Positions 1 through 5,865 of a DNA stretch of 5,865 nucleotides are shown piece by piece. Within the stretch, counting starts at the first letter, position 1. Every line of letters starts with the position of its first letter. A program made the translations under genes and the position numbers. Under the pieces are notes generated by a model, which worked only from the letters and a program-made list of their open reading frames with translations, was not told the DNA's origin and made no database searches. Origin of the DNA: Bacteroides sp. CAG:1060_57_27 (GTDB lineage Bacteria > Bacteroidota > Bacteroidia > Bacteroidales > UBA932); assembly GCA_001915575.1 (NCBI GenBank), contig MNQT01000006.1, forward strand, positions 1 through 5,865. The letters run 5' to 3'.

Positions 1-977
1 TCAATACGCAACATGCGTTTGGCATAGCGGTAGGTGTACATGTATCCGTTTCCGGCAGTGCGGAATCCGTCTTTGAGGGTTTTCCTCAAATGATGGTAGG
101 TGTAGGAGGAAGGTATTGAGTTGAAGTCGCCGCATAGCAGCACGGGATAGGGGCTGGTCTTAGCGTAGTGACTGATGACGTAAGTCTGCGTGGCCCGCTT
201 CATGAAGTTTTCGTGCAGGGTGCCTGCGGCATCTTTGGCTGCCTGGACTTCGCGGCGGGTGTCGTCGGTGGCCAGCTCGCGTTCCCACTTCCTGCGCTTC
301 TGGCTGACGCTGGTGGTCTGCAGGTGGTTGTTTATCAGACGTATGGTATCCGTACCCATCGCTACATCGCACATCATGCTACAGTTGGAGCTTTGCTGGT
401 AAGTGATGAAACGGTGGTTCGCCAATGGATAGCGGCTGAATACGGCGATAGGCAGTACGCCCTTGGAGTCTTCGGAAGGGATGAGCGCGTGTGACCAATG
501 CGAGAGTATGCGCCGTATGCTGTCTGTGGGGAAGTCGCTGTTGTCTCCGAACTCCTGGAAGCACAGCACATCCACGCCTTCCTGCTGCATGTACCGGGCT
601 ATCTCCTTGCAGGAATAACCGGTAATCTCACCTCCGAAGTTGTGTATGTTGTAGGTGGCTATCTTCAGATACTTGCCTGCCGGGGTTTTGTCTTTCGGCA
701 GGTGGAGCTGGAAGACAGACGTCAGATATCCCCAGTTGCAGAAGAATGCCACCAGCGGAACCAGTGCCCAGCGCTTACGCGCCAATGCCCAGCAGAGTGC
801 CGTTATCAGATTGGCAATCAGGAGTACGGGCACTGCCAGCCCCAGTAATGGCATGATGACGGAATCGACCGGAGCCATGTTTCCTGAGAAGGCTGCCACT
901 ATGGTGATGGTGGCCAAGACGAATGTCGCTGCTATCAGACAGATGTAGAACAGACCTTTTACGGCGGACTTTCCCAT
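1..977 (-). CDS. Membrane-anchored endonuclease/exonuclease/phosphatase (EEP) family protein, C-terminus cut by window edge
   Basis: 325 codons are open from ATG at 975-977 to the left edge with no stop. Seen: three hydrophobic segments at about residues 8-31, 41-65 and 70-88, then a soluble domain from about 104. That domain carries EEP-fold signatures: TYNIHNF (108-114, metal-site Asn110), CFQEF (139-143, Glu142), FSRYP (180-184), NNHLQ (216-220, His218) and CGDFNSIPS (282-290, Asp284 and Asn286). Known of the family: Mg2+-dependent phosphodiesterases or phosphatases acting on nucleic acids, phospholipids or other phosphoesters; the fold ends in a Ser-Asp-His motif, which must lie beyond the edge. 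The visible end MLRI is where family members usually continue with Asp-Tyr. Inferred: an inner-membrane protein with its catalytic domain on one face, substrate unknown. The start lies 9 bp after the dehydrogenase stop, so the two are probably co-transcribed and perhaps translationally coupled. No Shine-Dalgarno is seen. Membrane-anchored members of this type are usually annotated only as EEP family in Bacteroidota. Confidence 0.93.
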   Translation of the reverse strand, partial: MGKSAVKGLFYICLIAATFVLATITIVAAFSGNMAPVDSVIMPLLGLAVPVLLIANLITALCWALARKRWALVPLVAFFCNWGYLTSVFQLHLPKDKTPAGKYLKIATYNIHNFGGEITGYSCKEIARYMQQEGVDVLCFQEFGDNSDFPTDSIRRILSHWSHALIPSEDSKGVLPIAVFSRYPLANHRFITYQQSSNCSMMCDVAMGTDTIRLINNHLQTTSVSQKRRKWERELATDDTRREVQAAKDAAGTLHENFMKRATQTYVISHYAKTSPYPVLLCGDFNSIPSSYTYHHLRKTLKDGFRTAGNGYMYTYRYAKRMLRI

Positions 978-986
978 GTTGTTTGC

Positions 987-1943
987 TTATTTATTCACTA
1001 CGTTCACCGGCTTGCCGTCTTGGTAGGCCTTGATGTTCTCGAGCATAATCTGCATGAGGCGTTCGCGCGCGGCGGTGCTTGCCCAGGCAATGTGCGGAGT
1101 GATGTAGCAGTTGCGGGCAGAGAGCAACGGATTGTCGGCACGGGGAGGTTCTTGCGAGAGTACGTCTACGCCGGCGGCATAGATGGTACCGTTGTTAAGT
1201 GCGTCGGCAAGGTCTTGTTCGTTGATGAGCGGGCCGCGTCCGGTATTGATGAGGATGGCGGTGGGCTTCATCAGTCGGAGCCGTTCTGCATTTACCATCT
1301 CGCGGGTGGAGTCGGTGAGGGGACAGTGCAGGCTGATGATGTCACATTCGCGGAACAGCTCGTCCAGCTCCATCTTGCGGATTTCGGGAGGAAGCTGGAA
1401 GTTGGTCTTGGAGGTGTAGGCACATACCTTCATACCGAAGCCGATGGCGATGCGGGCGGTGGTGAAACCGGTGTGGCCCAGGCCTACGATTCCGAGCTTC
1501 TTTTCGCGCAGTTCGATGAGCGGCGTGTCCCAGAAACAGAAGTCCTTGCTTGCTGTCCAGCGGCCCCGGTGCACCTCTTCGGAGTGGTGTTGCACTTGCT
1601 GGGTGATGTTTAGGATGTGGGCAAAGACCATTTGGGCTACGGAGTCGGTGCTGTAGGCGGGAATATTGGTGACGATGATTCCGCGTTCTTTGGCGGCAGT
1701 GGTGTCTACGATGTTATATCCGGTGGCCAGCACACCGATATACTTCAGTTCGGGCAGTGCCGCCATGTGTTCAGCGGTGAGTACAGTTTTGTTGGTCAGC
1801 AGGATTTCTGCACCAGCAGCGCGTTCCAATACTTCCGCAGGGGCGGTGCGGTCGTAGATGGTGCACTCGCCCAAGGCTTGCAATTCGTCCCAGCAGAGGT
1901 CGCCGGGGTTGGCGGCATAGCCGTCTAATACTACTATATTCAT
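987..1943 (-). CDS. D-2-hydroxyacid dehydrogenase (glycerate dehydrogenase/hydroxypyruvate reductase-like)
   Basis: 318 aa, the usual length for the D-isomer-specific 2-hydroxyacid dehydrogenase family, which interconverts 2-oxoacids and D-2-hydroxyacids with NAD(P)H in the cytoplasm. Seen: N-terminal part of the substrate domain (1-98), Rossmann nucleotide-binding domain (about 99-287) with GLGHTG at 154-159, and a C-terminal helix returning to the substrate domain. The catalytic triad is present: Arg236 in NTGRGP, Glu265 in SQEPP and His284 in PHIAWAS. The substrate-loop motif ATGYNIVD is at 73-80. Odd: the second Rossmann strand ends Tyr-Thr-Ser-Lys-Thr (176-180) without the acidic residue that normally binds the NAD ribose, which may mean NADP(H) preference. 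The closest subgroup by eye is glycerate dehydrogenase/hydroxypyruvate reductase, but substrate cannot be fixed from sequence; phosphoglycerate dehydrogenase is unlikely because there is no ACT regulatory domain. It follows rarA after 90 bp and precedes the EEP gene by 9 bp. Confidence 0.96.
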   Translation of the reverse strand: MNIVVLDGYAANPGDLCWDELQALGECTIYDRTAPAEVLERAAGAEILLTNKTVLTAEHMAALPELKYIGVLATGYNIVDTTAAKERGIIVTNIPAYSTDSVAQMVFAHILNITQQVQHHSEEVHRGRWTASKDFCFWDTPLIELREKKLGIVGLGHTGFTTARIAIGFGMKVCAYTSKTNFQLPPEIRKMELDELFRECDIISLHCPLTDSTREMVNAERLRLMKPTAILINTGRGPLINEQDLADALNNGTIYAAGVDVLSQEPPRADNPLLSARNCYITPHIAWASTAARERLMQIMLENIKAYQDGKPVNVVNK

Positions 1944-1945
1944 GG

Positions 1946-1965
1946 AGTTATGAGTTATAAGTTAT
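1946..1965. repeat. Three copies of AGTTAT at exact 7-bp spacing, next to a start codon
   Basis: AGTTAT occurs at 1946-1951, 1953-1958 and 1960-1965 on the plus strand. On the coding strand this is ATAACTN repeated three times, ending two bases before the dehydrogenase ATG, so it would occupy the ribosome landing region of the mRNA. The arrangement is seen directly; a role in translation or slippage is only a possibility. Confidence 0.75.
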
Positions 1966-1990
1966 TTGTTGTGGGGATTTTCTGTATCCG

Positions 1991-2026
1991 ACTTTTAATC
2001 TCTAACTTTTAATTTTTAATTTTAAT
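1991..2026. repeat. Degenerate AT-rich direct repeat built on TTTTAAT
   Basis: ACTTTTAAT is repeated exactly at 1991-1999 and 2005-2013 (14-bp period), followed by TTTTTAAT at 2013-2020 and TTTTAAT at 2020-2026. It lies just downstream of the rarA stop in the sense of transcription. From memory, tracts of this look are common between Bacteroides genes; I cannot check copy number here. On the coding strand the tract is A-rich (ATTAAAA), so it is not a U-tract terminator for rarA. Confidence 0.65.
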
Positions 2027-2033
2027 TGATAGT

Positions 2034-3287
2034 TTACCATTTCTTTTCCTCTCCCCAGAGTTGCTGCATCCGTTCCTTGTGCTTCTGCTCGGCAGGGTTG
2101 AGTTGTGGTTCCCAGATGCGGCGGTCTTTCAGTTCGTCGGGCAGGAATTGCTGCTTGACGAAGTTGCCGGGGTAGTCGTGAGCGTACTTGTACTTCTCGC
2201 CGTAGCCCAACTGCTTCATCAGCTTGGTAGGGGCGTTGCGCAGGTGCAGGGGGACGGGGAGGTTGCCCGTTTCGCGTACCAGTTCCAGGGCATTGTTGAT
2301 GGCCATGTAGGCTGAATTGCTCTTGGGGCTTGTGGCAAGGTATATGGTGGCTTCTGCCAGGGGGATGCGTCCTTCGGGCCATCCCACTTTCATCAGCGTG
2401 TCGAAGCAGGCGTTGGCAAGCAGCAGTGCGTTGGGGTTGGCCAGTCCGATGTCTTCGGAGGCGGAGATGACGAGGCGGCGGGCTATGAAGGCAGGGTCTT
2501 CACCTCCTTCGACCATGCGCGCCAGCCAGTAGATGGCACCGTCCGGGTCGCTGCCACGAATGGATTTGATGAAGGCGGAGATGATGTCGTAGTGCATCTC
2601 GCCGTCCTTATCGTAGGCAAGAGGGTTCTGTTGCAGGCGTTCGGTCACCATGTCGTCGGTGATGAGGACAGGGTCGGTGGCTTCGGAATCTATCACCAAT
2701 TCGAGGATGTTGAGCAGCTTGCGGGCGTCTCCTCCGCTGAAGCGGAGCATGGCAGTGGTTTCTTTCAGTTCTATTTTCCGTTCCTTCATGGCGCGTTGCA
2801 GCAGTTCCAGCAGGTCGTCCTTCTCCAGTGACTTCAGGGTATAGAGCTGGCAGCGGGATAGTAGCGGGCGGATGACCTCGAACGAAGGGTTCTCCGTGGT
2901 GGCGCCTATCAGCGTCACGGTGCCTTGCTCCACGGCTCCCAACAGCGAGTCTTGCTGCGACTTGCTGAAACGGTGTATCTCGTCGATGAAGAGGATGGGA
3001 CTGGCTTGCGAGAAGAAGCGGTTGCTCTTGGCACGCTCTATCACGTCGCGTACATCCTTCACACCGCTGGTCACGGCACTAAGTGTATAGAAAGGGGTTT
3101 CCAGCTTGTTGGCGATAATCTGTGCCAGGGTTGTCTTTCCCACTCCCGGAGGGCCCCATAAGATAAACGAAGAGATACGTCCTGCATCAATCATCTTACG
3201 CAGCACTGCACCCGGTCCCACTAAATGTTTCTGACCGATATATTCATCTAATGTTCTTGGTCTAAGCCGTTCTGCTAATGGTTGCAT
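2034..3287 (-). CDS. rarA: Replication-associated recombination protein RarA (MgsA/WRNIP1 family AAA+ ATPase)
   Basis: 417 aa, close to the usual RarA length. Known role: a tetrameric cytoplasmic AAA+ ATPase that acts at stalled forks and gaps, related to clamp-loader subunits, interacting with single-stranded DNA-binding protein in E. coli. Seen: N-terminal PLAERLRPRTLDEYIGQ (3-19), Walker A GPPGVGKTT (45-53, Lys51), Walker B ILFIDEIHRF (98-107, Asp102 and Glu103), sensor 1 GATTENPSF (128-136), arginine finger SRC (Arg145) and sensor 2 GGDARK (185-190, Arg189). The C-terminal helical oligomerisation domain spans about 230-385, including SEDIGLANP and PLHLRNAPTKLMK. All ATPase residues are intact, so the protein should be active. 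The start is secure because the family begins at this Met-X-Pro-Leu-Ala-Glu-Arg; it lies 12 bp after the stop of the upstream gene, with no Shine-Dalgarno. That spacing implies co-transcription with the envelope gene. No sign of truncation or transfer. Confidence 0.98.
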   Translation of the reverse strand: MQPLAERLRPRTLDEYIGQKHLVGPGAVLRKMIDAGRISSFILWGPPGVGKTTLAQIIANKLETPFYTLSAVTSGVKDVRDVIERAKSNRFFSQASPILFIDEIHRFSKSQQDSLLGAVEQGTVTLIGATTENPSFEVIRPLLSRCQLYTLKSLEKDDLLELLQRAMKERKIELKETTAMLRFSGGDARKLLNILELVIDSEATDPVLITDDMVTERLQQNPLAYDKDGEMHYDIISAFIKSIRGSDPDGAIYWLARMVEGGEDPAFIARRLVISASEDIGLANPNALLLANACFDTLMKVGWPEGRIPLAEATIYLATSPKSNSAYMAINNALELVRETGNLPVPLHLRNAPTKLMKQLGYGEKYKYAHDYPGNFVKQQFLPDELKDRRIWEPQLNPAEQKHKERMQQLWGEEKKW

Positions 3288-3299
3288 AGTATGTAACTC

Positions 3300-5865
3300 T
3301 TAAAAAATCATTAATATCATGAAGCGTATACCGCCCTTCTTCACTCCCGGTATATCCGTATAGGTCAGTCGGCGTACATATTCTATGTGGAGCAGCTTGA
3401 AGATATTGTAGATACCTACACTGGCTTCCACATAGGGAGTCTTGCCCATGACGTGGCTGGTGGGTACACCGTCGCGCATGGGGAAGAGGAACAAGTCGGG
3501 ATTGTTGCTCTTGTATGGGTTGTTCTTGTCCGTCAGCGTGCCCCACAGACCACGGATGCGGAACATCTCGCGCCACTTCAGCTTCTTGATGAGCGGGATG
3601 CGGTTGAAGAGTTTTCCGTTCATGTCGTAGCTTAGGTTGAGGGAGGCGTAACGGTCGTTCAGGAACTCCATGTTGTTGATGAGGTTGAAGGACTCGTTGT
3701 TCTGCGTAATGTACGAGAGGTTTGCCATCGGTAGGTTCAGCAGGGGGAAGGGAACGGTGTTCCATTGCGCACCGGCACGTGCCGTTACGTCCAGCTTGCC
3801 CCACGAGCCGAGCCAGAAGCGCTTCCGGATGCTGGCTTCCGTCAAGTTGAAGTTGTACTCTCCACCCAGCACGCCCTTGAATCCGGCGGTGTGGGAGAGG
3901 GTGAAGGTGGGCGCATCCAACGATACGGGCACGCGGCGCTGTTTGGTGTTGACGAAGGTTTCACCAGGAGCGTAACGCAGGGTCACACCCAGCTCGGTAG
4001 TGGTGATGTCGTGCACCAGCGTATTCTTTTCATCCCACTGTCCGGGTGTTTCTCCGTTGTTCTTCCAGTATTGCAGTTGCCCCGCAGGCTGGTCGTTGCG
4101 GTGGCGTGCCATGGCCTGTACGGAGAAGCCGGTATTGGTCTCCAGCTCGTAGGTCAGCGTGGCGTCGCGCATGTAGGACATTTGGTCTACCGTAGTCCAT
4201 TTCCAACCGACAAACAAGTTGTCCTTGTCCGTGGCGAGGTACTTGTCCATGGGAGACATCACGTCGTAGGTGTACTTGAAGGCGATGTAGTGCTTCGGGA
4301 ACTCCCACAATACGTATTCTCGTTTGTTGAAGGAATAGGCCACCTGCCCGGAGTAGAACCATTTCTTGTCCTTGGTTCCGTAGGCACCGTAACCGCTTAG
4401 GCTCCAATGCGGGTCGAGGTTACCGGTCGTCATGCCGCTCAGACGGAAGCGCGTGCCGTTGACGTAGTTGCTGGTTATCATTGTATTGATAGGGCCGAAG
4501 TCGAACTTGCTGGGATGGTTCTTGCTGCCCGTCTCCACGAAGTTCTCAATCAAGGCTTTCGCCCCGAAGATGACGTACTTGAAGCCGGGAATCTGTTCGA
4601 TGCGGTTCATGAATACGTCCATCGTGCTCTCCTTCTTGGTGAGGGGCACTTGGCGCACTTTCGCCCAATACTCGTCGCTCTTGGCAAGCATGTTCGCCTC
4701 CTTGATGACATTTCCTTTCAGGCGGAAGAGGCGGGGTTCTATCTCCGTGAACTGATAGTCGCTGTATTTGGTGGTCCGTTGCACTTCCAGGCCTTGGATG
4801 CCTTTCACAAAGTGCAGTTCCACGGTCATGTCGTCATCGGTCAGCACCCAGTTTCCGTCGGGCAGTTGTTCGAACTGCTGCACGATGTCGAGGTTTTCCA
4901 CGAAGTTGACACCCGTCTTCTTGGGCAGGTTCATGGTACATTTCTTCACGGCATAGGTGGAGTCCTTCACCACGTAGAGGTGCCCCGTGAAACCGAAGTC
5001 CTGTGGGTTCTGGGGAACGAAGGTGAGGTGCACGCACTCCTGCCTATCCACCATGAGCGTGTCCATCAAGTAGTATTTGTAGAAGCTGATGGCTCCGCGG
5101 CCGATGGGGCTGACGAAGCGGCGTTGCAGCAGGCGGATGTCGTCGTCATAGATGTTGATGTCGGAAAATACGTCCGTAAGGATGGTCCCCAGCATGTCTC
5201 CGGTGTTGAAGAACTCTTCGATACCGGTGGAGTTCATACCTTCGATGATGGTCTTTTCGCTTTTGGGGCTTTTACGGAAAATGGTCTTGCTGGCCGTCTC
5301 CTTGATGGAGATGGGTAGAATCATTTTGTTGGTCTTGGGTGATACCTCCACCTGGTCTTTGAAGAAGGAGAATTTCTTGTAGATGCCTTTTTCCATTTTG
5401 TCAGGGGTGACGTCGTTGAGCGACATCTTCATCTTTTCGTACTTCTGGTACTGGTAGTAGTCGTTCTCTTCCAGTTTCAGCGCCTTCTTGTTCTCGATGA
5501 CCTTCTTCATGAACTCCACGGCGGGGTTGTTCTTGCGGGAATATTTCTCCTTTTTGGGCTTCACCACGACCTCGGAGAGCATGATGTCATCCGATTGCAG
5601 TTTGACGTTCAGCACCCGGGTGCCGGGTTTCAGTTTTACTTTCTTGGTGATATAGCCTACGGCGGAGAACGTCAGCTCATCCCAGCCTTTGCGGGTTTCC
5701 ACCTGGTATTCACCGTTTGCGTTGGAGATGCCGCCTACACCTTTCCCTTCATACTGTACGGTGATGTACATCAGCGGTTCGTTCGTGAGGGAGTCTGTGA
5801 TGACACCCTTTATCTGGGCGGATGCGCTGATGGAGACGAACAGTGACAGCAGGAAAAGGGCGTAA
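3300..5865 (-). CDS. DUF5686-type outer-membrane protein with CarboxypepD_reg-like domain, 5' end just beyond the window
   Basis: The frame stays open to the right edge, giving 854 visible codons. The first internal Met (5769-5771) is not the start: the 31 codons above it encode a signal-peptide core (YALFLLSLFVSISASA, cleavage before Gln at 5814-5816) and the first strand of a CarboxypepD_reg-like domain (IKGVITDSLTNEPL). Only the starting Met and a few residues are missing. Order seen: signal peptide; CarboxypepD_reg-like domain to about visible residue 95, with SNANGEYQV and FSAVGY; the motif LSEVVVKPKK (5550-5579); a mixed alpha/beta region with basic stretches; then from roughly 4540 downward alternating aromatic/polar strands such as GYGAYGTKDKKWFYSG, typical of an outer-membrane barrel, ending RFMILMIF with terminal Phe. 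No lipobox Cys is seen. Family assignment to DUF5686 is by recall of this architecture; function is unknown. Inferred location: outer membrane. It probably begins or sits early in the operon. A TonB-dependent receptor is an alternative, but no plug domain is evident. Confidence 0.93.
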   Translation of the reverse strand, partial: YALFLLSLFVSISASAQIKGVITDSLTNEPLMYITVQYEGKGVGGISNANGEYQVETRKGWDELTFSAVGYITKKVKLKPGTRVLNVKLQSDDIMLSEVVVKPKKEKYSRKNNPAVEFMKKVIENKKALKLEENDYYQYQKYEKMKMSLNDVTPDKMEKGIYKKFSFFKDQVEVSPKTNKMILPISIKETASKTIFRKSPKSEKTIIEGMNSTGIEEFFNTGDMLGTILTDVFSDINIYDDDIRLLQRRFVSPIGRGAISFYKYYLMDTLMVDRQECVHLTFVPQNPQDFGFTGHLYVVKDSTYAVKKCTMNLPKKTGVNFVENLDIVQQFEQLPDGNWVLTDDDMTVELHFVKGIQGLEVQRTTKYSDYQFTEIEPRLFRLKGNVIKEANMLAKSDEYWAKVRQVPLTKKESTMDVFMNRIEQIPGFKYVIFGAKALIENFVETGSKNHPSKFDFGPINTMITSNYVNGTRFRLSGMTTGNLDPHWSLSGYGAYGTKDKKWFYSGQVAYSFNKREYVLWEFPKHYIAFKYTYDVMSPMDKYLATDKDNLFVGWKWTTVDQMSYMRDATLTYELETNTGFSVQAMARHRNDQPAGQLQYWKNNGETPGQWDEKNTLVHDITTTELGVTLRYAPGETFVNTKQRRVPVSLDAPTFTLSHTAGFKGVLGGEYNFNLTEASIRKRFWLGSWGKLDVTARAGAQWNTVPFPLLNLPMANLSYITQNNESFNLINNMEFLNDRYASLNLSYDMNGKLFNRIPLIKKLKWREMFRIRGLWGTLTDKNNPYKSNNPDLFLFPMRDGVPTSHVMGKTPYVEASVGIYNIFKLLHIEYVRRLTYTDIPGVKKGGIRFMILMIF

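Larger units (their letters stand above)
1944..2033 (-). other. Intergenic spacer and putative 5' leader of the dehydrogenase gene
   Basis: 90 bp between the rarA stop and the dehydrogenase start, the only sizeable non-coding stretch in the window. It is strongly AT-rich: 35 of 40 bases in 1991-2030 are A or T, in contrast to the flanking genes. Reading the minus strand I find no TTTG at all, so the Bacteroides -7 element (TAnnTTTG) is absent in consensus form, and no strong GC stem followed by a U tract. A weak 4-bp inverted repeat (GGAT at 1975-1978, ATCC at 1986-1989) is probably chance. No Shine-Dalgarno precedes the ATG. It contains the two repeat clusters listed separately. The likeliest reading is a spacer within one transcript, with a degenerate internal promoter not excluded. 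Confidence 0.6.

Noticed and set aside
1..3. TCA at the very left edge read as a TGA stop closing the EEP gene
   Set aside because: It is out of frame: the gene's codons begin at positions divisible by three, so the last full codon is 3-5 and the gene continues off the window.
168..848. Two successive plus-strand open frames at the left end (168-494 and 498-848)
   Set aside because: They lie opposite the EEP gene, whose minus-strand frame is open across the region and carries the complete set of visible EEP motifs.
1020..1613. A 197-codon plus-strand open frame opposite the dehydrogenase
   Set aside because: In codon register with a gene whose catalytic residues are all intact; the antisense product has no family features.
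1975..1989. Inverted repeat GGAT...ATCC in the rarA-dehydrogenase spacer as a terminator or regulatory hairpin
   Set aside because: Only four base pairs with a seven-base loop and no U tract on the transcribed strand; expected by chance.
3262..3804. A 180-codon minus-strand open frame overlapping the end of the envelope gene and the start of rarA
   Set aside because: Out of frame with both real genes, low-complexity Arg/His/Gln/Pro-rich composition, no family signature.
3765..4400. A 211-codon plus-strand open frame opposite the barrel region
   Set aside because: Same register effect as the longer antisense frame; no recognisable protein signature, while the minus-strand product is a coherent barrel protein.
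4407..5318. A 303-codon open frame on the plus strand, opposite the DUF5686-type gene
   Set aside because: It sits in exact codon register with the sense gene, so its stops would need sense TTA, CTA or TCA codons, which are scarce in this GC-biased gene. Its protein shows no recognisable domain and is a codon-usage shadow.
1..5865. A hidden defence system, mobile element, CRISPR array or RNA gene
   Set aside because: The genes are nearly gap-free, recognisable or domain-assignable, and similar in composition; no transposase, integrase, spaced repeats, tRNA-like or rRNA-like sequence was seen.

Overview
The window is an ordinary-looking stretch of a Bacteroidota chromosome, most likely Bacteroides or a close relative. 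The pointers are the architecture of the right-hand gene (carboxypeptidase-regulatory-like domain followed by a DUF5686-type region), the absence of Shine-Dalgarno sequences before any start, and a very AT-rich spacer between GC-richer genes. Species assignment is not possible from this sequence alone.

Layout: four protein genes, all on the minus strand, so transcription runs right to left. In order of transcription they are: (1) a large exported, probably outer-membrane protein whose first few codons lie beyond the right edge (3300 to 5865); (2) rarA, a AAA+ ATPase of replication-fork maintenance (2034-3287); (3) a D-2-hydroxyacid dehydrogenase (987-1943); (4) a membrane-anchored endonuclease/exonuclease/phosphatase (EEP) family protein whose C-terminus is cut by the left edge (1-977). 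Gaps are 12 bp, 90 bp and 9 bp. The only real non-coding stretch is the 90 bp between rarA and the dehydrogenase, which holds two short tandem-repeat clusters and no recognisable promoter or terminator. No stretch over 300 bases lacks a gene.

The tight spacing suggests one transcript whose promoter lies to the right of the window. The four products (envelope, DNA replication/repair, metabolism, membrane-anchored hydrolase) do not form an obvious pathway, so this looks like a housekeeping operon of convenience. I found no RNA gene, mobile element, CRISPR array, attachment site or defence system. The least understood item is the DUF5686-type protein: it has a signal peptide, a CarboxypepD_reg-like domain, a motif resembling the TonB box of SusC-type receptors, and a predicted beta-barrel, but no plug domain that I can see.
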